A DNA stretch of 64,000 nucleotides from Micromonospora purpureochromogenes (GTDB taxonomy: Bacteria; Actinomycetota; Actinomycetes; Mycobacteriales; Micromonosporaceae), in the NCBI RefSeq assembly GCF_900091515.1, contig NZ_LT607410.1, forward strand, positions 2,976,001 through 3,040,000. Direction: 5' to 3'. A program made the position numbers and the translations under genes. Position 1 is the stretch's first letter; each line of letters starts with the position of its first letter. Below are positions 44,410 through 53,091 of this stretch, one piece after another. The notes beneath the pieces are model-generated. The model ran no database searches. It was not told the origin of the DNA and was given only the letters and a program-made list of their open reading frames with translations.

Positions 44410-44940
44410 TCAGCCGGAAGGCGCCGGCTGGTCGGCAGGGACAGTGCCGTCGAAGGAGCCTCGTGGCGCCGGCCGCCGGCTGCCGCCGTGCCCGTTGGCC
44501 AGCGGGAGGCGGGTGACGACCGGAGGTGCCGTCACCGTGGCCCGGGCCGAGGCGATGTCGAGATCGGGCTGCGGTGGCCCGCCGGTCACACCGAGGACGT
44601 GGAGCACGAAGGGCGGGGCCTTACGGAGGGTCAGCCGCCCACCGGCCGAGGTGACCAGCTCGCGCACCTGCAGCAGGGCAGCCACTCCCGGCGCCCCGAG
44701 GTAGGTCACCGTTGACAGGTCGAGCGCGATCGGGGGCAGCGGAGGACGGCAGAGAAACTGCACCAGCTCCACGAGCAGGTGGGCGTTGCTCATGTCGATC
44801 TCGCCACTGGCGGTGATCACCTTGGTGGCGCCGTCGCAGCTCAACGACAACGACATGATGGGGTCACGCAATCCTGGTCGCCCTTCGGCCGAGGATCGGG
44901 CAGGTCCTCGTTCTTCGGGAAAGACCGGATCTGTCGACAT
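44410..44940 (-). CDS. STAS-domain protein lacking the phosphorylatable serine
   Basis: A 176-residue protein with an anti-sigma-factor-antagonist fold: KVITASGEIDMSNAHLL, IALDLSTVTYLGAPGVAALLQV and GRLTLRKAPPFVLHVL. Where active antagonists have D-S-S/T-G, this has G-A-P-G, so the serine that anti-sigma kinases phosphorylate is missing. The C-terminal ~45 residues are disordered and proline/glycine-rich. ATG 44940 is chosen for GGAGG just upstream; ATG 44856 is an alternative. It may be a constitutive binder or may have a lipid/ligand role. No anti-sigma kinase gene is adjacent. Confidence 0.8.
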   Translation of the reverse strand: MSTDPVFPEERGPARSSAEGRPGLRDPIMSLSLSCDGATKVITASGEIDMSNAHLLVELVQFLCRPPLPPIALDLSTVTYLGAPGVAALLQVRELVTSAGGRLTLRKAPPFVLHVLGVTGGPPQPDLDIASARATVTAPPVVTRLPLANGHGGSRRPAPRGSFDGTVPADQPAPSG

Positions 44941-45235
44941 GGCGCCTCCGCCCTTCGCCGGGGATCACCCGCTTGCCCACGCGACGGTGCGGCAGCGGCG
45001 GTTCAGGGCGCATTTCTTGACCCGGAGATGTCCCTACCCCCGGAAGCCGGTCGTACACCCGTCCGCCGCCGTCGCCGGCGGCGCGCGCCGAAGAACGCCA
45101 GGTGGGCGGTCGGGTTTCCCGGGGTGGGCATCGGGTAGTCGCCGGCTCCGGTACCGCCGGCCGATCGACCGGCAGACGACGATGGCAGGAGTGTTGTCGT
45201 GTTGCGTGCACGTCGAGCGATCTGGCACCGGTGAG

Positions 45236-47020
45236 ATGTGCGGCATCAGCGGTGAGGCGAGGTTCGACGGCGCGACCCCCGACGCCGGCGCGGTGACCCG
45301 GATGACCGAGGCGATGCGCTCCCGGGGCCCCGACGGCGAAGGGTTGTGGAACGACGGCTGGGTCACCCTGGGACACCGTCGGCTGACCGTCATCGACCTG
45401 TCGGAGGCGGGCGGCCAGCCCATGGTGCGCGAGGACCTGGGGCTGGGGCTCGTCTTCAACGGTTGCGTCTACAACTACCCGCAGCTGCGCGACGAGCTGC
45501 GGGAGGCCGGGCACACCTTCCACTCCACCAGTGACACCGAGGTCATCCTCGTGGCGTACGCGCAGTGGGGTGAACGTTTCGTCGACCACCTGGTCGGCAT
45601 GTTCGCCGCTGTGCTCGTGGACCGGCGGCGGCGCCGGCTGGTGCTGGCCCGGGACCGGCTGGGTATCAAGCCGCTCTACCTGGCGGAGTCGTCCGGGCGG
45701 CTGCGGTTCGCCTCCACCCTGCCGGCGCTGCTGGCCGCCGGTGACGTGGACACTGGCATCGACCCGGTGGCGCTGCACCACTACCTCTCCTGGCATTCGA
45801 TCGTGCCGGCGCCCCGGACCATCCTGCGCGGGGTGCGCAAGCTCCCCCCGGCCACGGTGCGGGTGGTGGAGTCCGACGGGTGCAGCCGCGAGCGCGTCTA
45901 CTGGCGGCCCGACTACCAACGGGACCCGGCACACGTCGGCATGAACGCGCGGGACTGGCAGGCCGCGACCGGCGATGCGCTGCGCACGGCGGTGCGCCGG
46001 CGGCTGGTGGCGGATGTACCGGTCGGGGTGCTGCTCTCCGGCGGCCTGGACTCGAGCATGATCGTGGCGCTGTTGGCCGAGGCCGGGCAGCACCACCTCC
46101 AGACGTTCAGCATCGGCTTCGACAGCCGCGGCGGCGAGGTGGGCGACGAGTTCCACTACTCCGACCTGGTCGCCGCCGCCTTCGGCACCGACCACCAGCG
46201 CATTCAACTCGGCAACGACGACCTGGTGCCGGCGGTCCGCCGGACGATCGAGGCGATGACCGAGCCGATGGGAAGTCACGACGTGGTCGCCTTCCACCTG
46301 CTCTCCGAGCAGGTGGCCCGCCAGGTCAAGGTGGCCCAGTCGGGACAGGGCGCCGACGAGGTCTTCGCCGGCTACGCCTACCACCAGCCCCTCACCCGGG
46401 TACCCCGCGACGGCGCCGCCGAGGCGTTCGCCGCCGCGTTCTTCGACCGTGACCACGCGGAACTGGATCAGGTGGTCGACCCGGCGTACGCGTGCGGCCA
46501 CGACGCCAGCCGCGAACTGCTCGACGCGCACCTGGCCGCGCCCGGCGCGGACACCGCGCTGGACGCGGTGCTGCGCCTGGACACCCACCTGATGCTGCCG
46601 GACGACCCGGTGAAGCGGGTGGACAGCATGAGCATGGCGTGGGGGCTGGAGGTGCGCACCCCGTTCCTGGACCAGGACCTCGTCGCCCTCGCCGCGGCCT
46701 GCCCGCCGGAGCACAAGGTGGCCCAGGGCGGCAAGGGGTTGCTCAAGGAGGTGGCCCGGGAGGTGCTGCCCGCCGAGGTGATCGACCGGCCCAAGGGCTA
46801 CTTCCCGGTGCCCGCCCTGCGCAACGTCGACGGGCCGGTGCGGCACCTCGTCGAGGAGGCGTTGACCGCGCCGGCCGCCCGCGAGCGCGGCCTGTTCCGG
46901 CCCGGGTACGTCGCCGACCTGCTCGCCGAACCGGCCCAGGCGCAGGCCGCGGCCGGCAGCAACAAGCTCTGGCAGCTCGGCCTGCTGGAACTCTGGCTCC
47001 AGACCCACGACATCCACTGA
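45236..47020 (+). CDS. Asparagine-synthase-family amidotransferase
   Basis: A 594-residue glutamine-dependent amidotransferase. Cys2 (MCGISG) is the glutaminase nucleophile, exposed after Met removal, with RGPDGEGLW and VFNGCVYNY in the N-terminal domain. The AMP-forming synthetase domain has VLLSGGLDSS near residue 266, AQSGQGADEVFAGY and LEVRTPFLDQDLV. ATG 45236 is chosen so that Cys is at position 2; earlier in-frame codons are non-homologous. It resembles the TIGR03104 (NAGGN-type) branch more than housekeeping AsnB. It is convergent with a GCS2-type ligase gene. Confidence 0.88.
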   Translation: MCGISGEARFDGATPDAGAVTRMTEAMRSRGPDGEGLWNDGWVTLGHRRLTVIDLSEAGGQPMVREDLGLGLVFNGCVYNYPQLRDELREAGHTFHSTSDTEVILVAYAQWGERFVDHLVGMFAAVLVDRRRRRLVLARDRLGIKPLYLAESSGRLRFASTLPALLAAGDVDTGIDPVALHHYLSWHSIVPAPRTILRGVRKLPPATVRVVESDGCSRERVYWRPDYQRDPAHVGMNARDWQAATGDALRTAVRRRLVADVPVGVLLSGGLDSSMIVALLAEAGQHHLQTFSIGFDSRGGEVGDEFHYSDLVAAAFGTDHQRIQLGNDDLVPAVRRTIEAMTEPMGSHDVVAFHLLSEQVARQVKVAQSGQGADEVFAGYAYHQPLTRVPRDGAAEAFAAAFFDRDHAELDQVVDPAYACGHDASRELLDAHLAAPGADTALDAVLRLDTHLMLPDDPVKRVDSMSMAWGLEVRTPFLDQDLVALAAACPPEHKVAQGGKGLLKEVAREVLPAEVIDRPKGYFPVPALRNVDGPVRHLVEEALTAPAARERGLFRPGYVADLLAEPAQAQAAAGSNKLWQLGLLELWLQTHDIH

Positions 47021-47067
47021 CGCCCGGCGCGCTCGCTCACCCGGCTCAGGTCGGCCCCGGCCGCCGA

Positions 47068-48204
47068 TCAGCAGGCGGTGGTCTGGGCGGTCAGGTGATC
47101 CAGAACGGCGCGGACATCGCCGTCGGTGCGGGCCATGATCCGCCGCTGTCGGGTCGCGCCGGTGCCGTCCCGGCGTATCCGGTCGAGCTGGCGCAGCACC
47201 GCGTCCAGATCGCCGTGCCGGGTCAGCGCGGACGTGACGGTGACGAGGAGCTCGTCGATCAGGTCCCAGGCGGGACGGGCGCCGCCGCCGCGCAGGTCGA
47301 TGAGGTCACCGTCGACCCCGTCGTGAGCGGCTCGCCAGTGCGCGGCGGCGACCAGGCAGTCCCGGACCGGAGTGGCGCGGACCCCGGCGCGGACGTCGTC
47401 GGCCATGGTGGCGACCAGCGCCCTGACCAGCGCGGCGACCAGCACCGTGTCGTCGACGGTGGGGCAGACGTCGCCGACCCGGACCTCCACGGTCGGGTAC
47501 GCGGACGACGGGCGGGCGTACCAGTAGACCATCGCCGCGTCGAGCATGATCCCTGCGGCGATCAACTCCTGCACCGTGGCGTCGTATTCGGCGACCGACT
47601 CGAAGTGCGGGGTGGGTCCGATGCTCGGCCAGCGTTCCAGCTGCATGGACCGCCAGCTGGCGTGCCCGGTGTCCCTTCCGTCGTGCAGGGGGGAGTTGGC
47701 GGTGAGCGCCTGCACCACCGGCAGCCACGGGCGCAGGTGGTTGCACACCTGCACGGCCAGCTCCCGGTCCGGCACCCCGACGTGGACATGGCAGCCGCAG
47801 ACCGCCGGGTCGTGGGCCACCGGACCGAACCGGCGGGACATGGCGTGGTAGCGCTGCTCGTCCGGCACCGAACGGTGCGCTTCGCACACCGGGGTGGCCC
47901 CTACCGCGACGAGGCGTGCCCCGGCTGCCTTCGCCGCCTCGGCGGCGGCACCGCGCAGCGCGACCAGGTGTTCGCGCAGCTGTGCCAGGTCGGTGCAGAC
48001 GGGGGTGACCATCTCCACCATGCTGTGCCGGAACTCGTGCCGGCTCTGCTCCCGAGCGGTCCCCGACAGCGTGTGGAGCACTCGGTCCGCGACGGGCAGG
48101 CTCTCCCCGGTTGCCGGGTCCAGGAGCAGGAACTCCTCCTCCACGCCCAGGGTGAGGATGGTGGGGGTGGGTGCCGAGGGGGCGGCGACTCGGTGCGACT
48201 TCAT
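47068..48204 (-). CDS. Carboxylate-amine ligase, GCS2/YbdK family
   Basis: Probably joins a glutamate gamma-carboxyl to an amine with ATP, like plant-type glutamate-cysteine ligase 2 and YbdK. The enzyme has 378 residues. Motifs are LGVEEEFLLLD near the N-terminus, CGCHVHVGVPDRELAV, LTANSPLHDGRDTGHASWRS and PTVEVRVGDVCPTVDD. ATG 48204 is chosen; a GTG lies six bases upstream at 48210 and could also be used behind GGGAGG. The homologues in mycothiol-making actinobacteria do not make glutathione, so the real amine is unknown. It converges with the amidotransferase gene. Confidence 0.88.
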   Translation of the reverse strand: MKSHRVAAPSAPTPTILTLGVEEEFLLLDPATGESLPVADRVLHTLSGTAREQSRHEFRHSMVEMVTPVCTDLAQLREHLVALRGAAAEAAKAAGARLVAVGATPVCEAHRSVPDEQRYHAMSRRFGPVAHDPAVCGCHVHVGVPDRELAVQVCNHLRPWLPVVQALTANSPLHDGRDTGHASWRSMQLERWPSIGPTPHFESVAEYDATVQELIAAGIMLDAAMVYWYARPSSAYPTVEVRVGDVCPTVDDTVLVAALVRALVATMADDVRAGVRATPVRDCLVAAAHWRAAHDGVDGDLIDLRGGGARPAWDLIDELLVTVTSALTRHGDLDAVLRQLDRIRRDGTGATRQRRIMARTDGDVRAVLDHLTAQTTAC

Positions 48205-48403
48205 GGTCACGTCCGATCGTGTCCTCCCGGAAGACACACGTCGACCGTGGGCCACGCTGACCGGACCGACGGGAGTCGGCCGACGGACCCACGCCTCTGA
48301 CCGTACGGCGGTGCGCGCGGTCCCGGTCGTCGATTCGCCTATCTCCGCACGAGACGACCGTGAGCGATGACGGGCTGGACGAACCGCCTGCACCGGCCTG
48401 ACA

Positions 48404-48967
48404 TCAGGACAGCCCGCGCTGTGCGGTGGCGCCCGCAGCCGCGTAGATCAGCGCGGCCGGCAGGACCCCCGCGGCGCTCGCCAACGTGACGCGCCACCAC
48501 CCGAGCGTGGTGGTGCCGGCGAGCAGGGCGACGGTCTCCGCCAGCACCGGTACGGGGCGGGTGACCAGCACGGCGAGCAGACCGTATCGGTTGAGCAGCC
48601 GTTCGGCCCGTGCGCGTTGCGCCGACGTGGTGGTGCGGGCGAGCAGGCCGCGGCTGCGTCTGCCGAGGCCGAAGGCGACGAGAGTGGCCCCGAGTCCGCC
48701 GAGCAGCGACAGCAGCGTTCCGGGAAGCACACCGAACAGAGCGCCGTTGGCGACCATCACCAGACTGGACGGCACGGGGAGTGCCACGTCGGCCAGCAGC
48801 AGGGCCAGGCTGGTCGCGGCCGCTACCGGCCCTGCCCTGCCGAGCAGGGGAGACGGGTCGGTCAGCAGTGGCGCTTCCAGCGCCTGCACCGCGCCGAAGA
48901 CCGCCAGCAGTGCGGCCGGTAGGCCGGTGAGCAGCAGGGGATACCCCCAGTGCCGAGGCTGGCTCAC
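48404..48967 (-). CDS. VTT/DedA-like membrane protein
   Basis: A 187-residue integral membrane protein with five or six predicted helices. The central segment VALPVPSSLVMVANGALFGVLPGTLLSLLGGLGATLVAFGLGRRSRG matches the SNARE-associated/VTT (DedA) domain, and the TRPVPVLAETVALLAGTT loop is typical. Family members are thought to move lipids between membrane leaflets. GTG 48967 overlaps the preceding gene's stop codon in GTGA. It is the last gene of a three-gene coupled operon. Confidence 0.85.
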   Translation of the reverse strand: MSQPRHWGYPLLLTGLPAALLAVFGAVQALEAPLLTDPSPLLGRAGPVAAATSLALLLADVALPVPSSLVMVANGALFGVLPGTLLSLLGGLGATLVAFGLGRRSRGLLARTTTSAQRARAERLLNRYGLLAVLVTRPVPVLAETVALLAGTTTLGWWRVTLASAAGVLPAALIYAAAGATAQRGLS

Positions 48968-49521
48968 ACGTCGCGCCGGTACAGGATCGCGTTCGACGCC
49001 ATCTCCAGAAAGCACTCGCGGATCAGAAGTTGGTGCCGGGTCTTCTCGGCCACGATGGGAAAGGTGATGTCCACAACGGCCGGTCTGCCCAGCGCCAGAG
49101 CCAGTTGCTCGGCCACCGCGAAGCCGCTGATCGCGTCGAGGTTGCTGAGCAGCAGCAGGCGCAGGTGCCGCCACGCCCGTCCCCGTGCGCCCGCGACCAC
49201 GCCCTGCGCCTCGCCGGTCAGCTCACGCAGCGCACTCAGGGCGGTGGCGGCAGCCGGGGCGGCAGCCGTCGTCCCTGTCGCCGATTGGTGGCCGAAGGCG
49301 CGGCGCAGGTCCGCCACCGCTTCTTCGTGCTGTCGGGCCGGCGCGGCGATCTCGTGCAGCCAGGCGCGGATGTGCGGCTCGCCGACCTCGTCCGCGGTGT
49401 CCTCCAGGATCTTGCGGTATGCGGATTGCAGCGTGCGGGTGGTGACCAGCCACGGTACGACGCGGTCGAGCTGAGCGGTGACGGTGTCGTGGTCGAGTTC
49501 CAGGAGCAGCGGGCGGTTCAC
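48964..49521 (-). CDS. Helical protein of unknown function
   Basis: A 185-residue cytosolic protein, mostly helical, with the charged stretch IRAWLHEIAAPARQHEEAVADLRRAF, an alanine-rich linker and LDAISGFAVAEQLALALGRPAVVDITFPIVAEKTRHQLLIRECF. The spaced E and H residues (LHEIAAPARQHEEA) give a faint ferritin-like impression that I cannot confirm. GTG 49521 overlaps the stop codon of the sorbosone-dehydrogenase-like gene. Its own end overlaps the VTT gene. It is clearly part of one operon, and I cannot assign a family. Confidence 0.75.
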   Translation of the reverse strand: MNRPLLLELDHDTVTAQLDRVVPWLVTTRTLQSAYRKILEDTADEVGEPHIRAWLHEIAAPARQHEEAVADLRRAFGHQSATGTTAAAPAAATALSALRELTGEAQGVVAGARGRAWRHLRLLLLSNLDAISGFAVAEQLALALGRPAVVDITFPIVAEKTRHQLLIRECFLEMASNAILYRRDV

Positions 49522-50972
49522 CCCCGGCTCCCGTCACGCACGACACGCCACAGCACGCCGGTGTGCCCGTAGGACATCTGCGTCGCCTCCGTGACCCGGG
49601 ACACGCCGAAGTCGAGCACGTACAGGCTGCCGTCCGGCGCGAACTTGGCGTCCACCGGACGCTCCAGCCCACCCGTGCCCAGCGCGGAGGCCGGTCCGGG
49701 CCGCGAGTTGCGCATGAACACCTCGCACGTGCCGTCGGTCGGGTCCACCGCCACCACCCGGAATCCGTGCTCCAGGTCCGTCGGGTCCGGCGAGTTCAGC
49801 GGGGCGAGCGTTCCCCACTCGCAGGCGAACAGCCGCCCCCGGTAACCGAACGCGTCGCTGCGGGAGACGTCGAGACCGGCCATCGCCGAGTGCGGCTCTT
49901 CGAGGAACACGGCCGGCCCCGCCCACGGCGGCGGGTCCTTGAGCAGCGGCTCCGCCGGTCGTCCTCGCCGAGGCAGGTGGGATTCGTGCCAGGCGGGCAG
50001 GCCGTCCCCGCAGATGTCGGGGAAGCCGTACCAGGCGGGCCGGTCGATCGAACCGTGCCGGGTGCGAGCGGCGTCGATGCGCCAGATGCGGTCCGGGTCG
50101 GCCCGGATCGCCCGGTCCCCGGTCTCCTCGAAGTCGTTGTCGGTGACGTAGAGGTTGCCGTCCTCGCCGAAGGCCATCCCGTACGGGTTGCGGAGGCCCC
50201 AGGCCACCAGCTCCATCTCGCTGCCGTCGGGCTGGGCGCGCCACAGGCCCGAACTGCACTTGAGCGTGCCGCGCACCACCTCCCCGGGCCGTGCCGGTGT
50301 GCCGAACGGCTTGAAGGGCCCGGTCTCCACCAGGTACGGATACGGTGCGGTCGGGTCGTACGTCTGCACGTTGTTGCCGGTCAGCACGACATCTTCGCCG
50401 GGTACGTCGTGCACGCCGATGTGTCGGGCGACGTCGACCTGGAACCCCTGCGGCAGCACCACGCCCTGCTGTGACACCGAGCCCTGGGCGAAGTACATCA
50501 GCCCGTCGGGGCCGAACACCGGCCCGCCCGGTTCGTGCCAACCGCCGTTGGGCAGCCCATCGATCAGCGCCTCGGTCCGCCCGCTGGCAAGGTCTATGCG
50601 ATCTATCCGGGCGTGTCGCCCGCCCTTGCACGAGACCAGCAGCGCGTCGCCGTGCACCGCCACGTGCCGCGGCCCGCCCAGATCCTCCTCGGCGACCACG
50701 CCAAGGTGGCCGTCCGGGTCCAGTCGCAGGATCCGGGCCGGGACGTAGGGGCGAGTGGGCCAGGTGCTGCCGCCCTCCAGGACGTAGAGGGTTCCGTCCT
50801 CGGCGAAACCCATCCCGCACGGCATCGACAGGCCGACGAGCACCACCTCCACGCGGTAGCCGTCGGGTACCACGACGTCGGCCGGGTCGACGCGGGGACG
50901 CGCCGGTGTCGGGAGCGTGGACAGCGCCTCCGGCTCCGCAACTGTTGCCGACAGCGGCGTCAACGAGGTCAT
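49518..50972 (-). CDS. Sorbosone-dehydrogenase-like beta-propeller protein
   Basis: A 484-residue six-bladed beta-propeller of the PQQ-dependent glucose/sorbosone dehydrogenase superfamily. It has VGLSMPCGMGFAEDGTLYVLEGG, LVAWGLRNPYGMAFGEDGNLYVTDND, WYGFPDICGDGLPAWH and FAPDGSLYVLDFGVSRV. There is no signal peptide with ATG 50972 (MTSLTPLSATVAEPEALS), unlike most secreted members, which is unusual if it uses PQQ. PQQ-binding residues cannot be confirmed by eye. It is the first gene of an operon with the 185-residue and VTT proteins. About 290 bp separate it from the divergent nagZ operon. Confidence 0.78.
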   Translation of the reverse strand: MTSLTPLSATVAEPEALSTLPTPARPRVDPADVVVPDGYRVEVVLVGLSMPCGMGFAEDGTLYVLEGGSTWPTRPYVPARILRLDPDGHLGVVAEEDLGGPRHVAVHGDALLVSCKGGRHARIDRIDLASGRTEALIDGLPNGGWHEPGGPVFGPDGLMYFAQGSVSQQGVVLPQGFQVDVARHIGVHDVPGEDVVLTGNNVQTYDPTAPYPYLVETGPFKPFGTPARPGEVVRGTLKCSSGLWRAQPDGSEMELVAWGLRNPYGMAFGEDGNLYVTDNDFEETGDRAIRADPDRIWRIDAARTRHGSIDRPAWYGFPDICGDGLPAWHESHLPRRGRPAEPLLKDPPPWAGPAVFLEEPHSAMAGLDVSRSDAFGYRGRLFACEWGTLAPLNSPDPTDLEHGFRVVAVDPTDGTCEVFMRNSRPGPASALGTGGLERPVDAKFAPDGSLYVLDFGVSRVTEATQMSYGHTGVLWRVVRDGSRG

Positions 50973-51187
50973 GCGACATCCTTGAGAATTGGGCCGAGCC
51001 GGTTCCCGGGCGCGCAAGACGCGCCCTTCCAAGCGATTCTCGCGATCCGGACAGGACGGTATGTCAGCCTCAGTCTGCTCGATGCGCCCTCAATGTGCAG
51101 GAAGTCCCGGAAAACCTCACGCCGCTACCGCAGCGACCGGTCTGCCGGCGGGCTGGGCCGGCCGGGTCGACCCAGTCCGGGACGTTC

Positions 51188-51230
51188 TGTAGCTAACCTT
51201 CTTGACTGGTCATTGATATGTAGCTAAGTT
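51188..51230 (+). promoter_or_regulatory. Promoter of the nagZ-namZ-amiE operon with flanking direct repeats
   Basis: TTGACT (51202-51207), a 17-bp spacer and TAAGTT (51225-51230) give a good vegetative-type promoter about 30 bp before the nagZ start. The 9-bp direct repeat TGTAGCTAA occurs at 51188-51196 and 51219-51227, 31 bp apart (three helical turns), the second copy overlapping the -10 box. This suggests a repressor or activator site. An ACTGGTC word in the spacer resembles half of a DasR (dre) site, but the other half is absent. Confidence 0.6.
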
Positions 51231-51260
51231 TCAGCCACCCGGACTGAGAGGTCGCCGTCT

Positions 51261-53081
51261 ATGAAGACCCGATCCGTCACCGCGACCGTCCTGGTGGCCA
51301 CCCTGGTGACCACCCTCGCGCCGCCCCCCGTCAACGCCTCGGCCGAGCCCGCGGGCCCGCTCACCGCGGAGCAGGGTTGGGTCACCTCGACGCTGCGGCA
51401 CATGAGCCTGGCGCAGAAGGTCGGGCAGCTCTTCTCCACCTACGTCTACGGCAGTGACGCCACCGAGCCCAGCGCCGCCGACCGCGCCGCCAACCGCGCC
51501 GCGTTCGGCGTCGAGACTCCGGCCGAGGTCATCGACCAGTTCCACCTCGGCGGCGTCTGCTACTTCTCCTGGTCCCACAACCTGGACAGTCCCCGTCAGA
51601 TCGCCGGCCTCTCCAACGGACTGCAGCGGGCCGCCCTGGGCGACGGCACCAAGGGGCGCGTCCCCCTGCTCATCTCCACCGACCAGGAGCAGGGCACGGT
51701 GCTGCGCATGCCCGCTCCCGCCGCGCAATTCCCCGGCGCGATGGCGCTGGGTGCCGGGCGCTCACCCCAGGACGCGCGCACGGCGGCGGACATCACCGGG
51801 CGGGAGCTGCGCGCGGTGGGCATCCACCAGCCGTACGCGCCGATCGCCGACGTCAACGTCAACCCCGGCAACCCGGTCATCGGAGTACGGTCCTTCGGGG
51901 CCGACCCCACCCTGGTGGGCGAGCTGACCGCCGCGCAGGTCGCCGGGTTCCAGGACGGCGCCGGCGTGACCGCGGTGGCGAAGCACTTCCCCGGCCACGG
52001 CGACACGGCCACCGACAGCCACACCGGCCTGCCGGTGATCAACCACAGCCGGGCCGAGTGGGACCGGATCGACGCGCCGCCGTTCCGGCGGGCGATCAGC
52101 GCGGGCGTCGAATCGATCATGACCGCGCACATCGTGGTGCCCGCGCTCGACCCGTCCGGCGACCCGGCGACGTTGTCGTCGACGATCCTCACCGGCGTGC
52201 TGCGCGATGAACTCGGCTTCCGGGGAGTCATCGTCACGGACGCCCTGAACATGGCCGGCGTGCGGCAGAAGTACGGCGACGAGCGGGTGCCCGTGCTGGC
52301 GCTCAAGGCCGGCGCAGACCAGTTGCTGATGCCGCCGAACCTCGCGCTGGCCCGGGAGGCGGTGCTGCGCGCCGTCGCCACGGGCGAGCTGACCGAGCGG
52401 CGGATCGACGAGTCGGTGCGGCGCATCCTCGGCATGAAGTACCGGCAGGGACTGGCCGGGTCACCGCTGGTCGACGTCGAGGAGGCGGTACGGACGGTCG
52501 GGGCGCCCGGGCACCTCGCCGCCGTCGCCCAGGTCACCGACCCGACGCTCACCGCGGTGCGCAACGACGCCGGGCTGCTGCCGCTGGCCGGCACCAATCG
52601 GTCGGTGCTGGTCACCGGCTGGAACAGCGCGGCGTTCGCTCCGGTCGCGGCGGTCGCCGACGGGTTCACCGCCCGCGGTGCCCGGGCCACCGCCCGGCCG
52701 GCGACGCTGCCGTCCGACGCGGTGATCGCCGCGACGGCCACCCAGGCGGCCGAGCACGACCTCACCGTCGTGCTGGTCAACAAGGCGTGGGACACCACCA
52801 TCACCGATCCGCGGGCCACCCAGCAGCGCCTCGTCGCGGCGCTGCTCGCCACCGGAAAACCCGTCGTCGTGGTGGCGGTGCGGGATCCCTACGACATCGC
52901 CCACCTGCCGGGCGTGACCACCTATCTGGCGACCTACTCGTACACCCGGGCGGCGATGGACGCGCTCGTCCGCGCGCTGTACGGCGAGCTGTCCCCCCGG
53001 GGGCGGCTGCCCGTCACGATCCCCACGGCCGAGGGTGCGGGCACCGTGCTCTACCCGTACGGCCACGGCCTGACCTGGTAG
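51261..53081 (+). CDS. nagZ: Exported GH3 beta-N-acetylglucosaminidase (NagZ-like)
   Basis: Removes terminal GlcNAc from peptidoglycan fragments. It has 606 residues, including a Sec signal peptide (MKTRSVTATVLVATLVTTLA, cleavage after about ASA) and no lipobox. The GH3 NagZ signature is KHFPGHGDTATDSHTGLP with Lys241, His242, His246 and Asp248, the Asp-His dyad of the family. The nucleophile is Asp327 in VIVTDALNMAGV. A C-terminal GH3_C-like domain (from about residue 430) makes it longer than minimal NagZ, as in B. subtilis. It is the first gene of an operon with namZ and amiE-like genes. Confidence 0.92.
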   Translation: MKTRSVTATVLVATLVTTLAPPPVNASAEPAGPLTAEQGWVTSTLRHMSLAQKVGQLFSTYVYGSDATEPSAADRAANRAAFGVETPAEVIDQFHLGGVCYFSWSHNLDSPRQIAGLSNGLQRAALGDGTKGRVPLLISTDQEQGTVLRMPAPAAQFPGAMALGAGRSPQDARTAADITGRELRAVGIHQPYAPIADVNVNPGNPVIGVRSFGADPTLVGELTAAQVAGFQDGAGVTAVAKHFPGHGDTATDSHTGLPVINHSRAEWDRIDAPPFRRAISAGVESIMTAHIVVPALDPSGDPATLSSTILTGVLRDELGFRGVIVTDALNMAGVRQKYGDERVPVLALKAGADQLLMPPNLALAREAVLRAVATGELTERRIDESVRRILGMKYRQGLAGSPLVDVEEAVRTVGAPGHLAAVAQVTDPTLTAVRNDAGLLPLAGTNRSVLVTGWNSAAFAPVAAVADGFTARGARATARPATLPSDAVIAATATQAAEHDLTVVLVNKAWDTTITDPRATQQRLVAALLATGKPVVVVAVRDPYDIAHLPGVTTYLATYSYTRAAMDALVRALYGELSPRGRLPVTIPTAEGAGTVLYPYGHGLTW

Positions 53082-53091
53082 GAGGCAACCC

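Noticed and set aside
51202..51220. DasR (dre) operator at the nagZ promoter
   Set aside because: Only one half-site, ACTGGTC, is present; the inverted half GACCAGT is missing.
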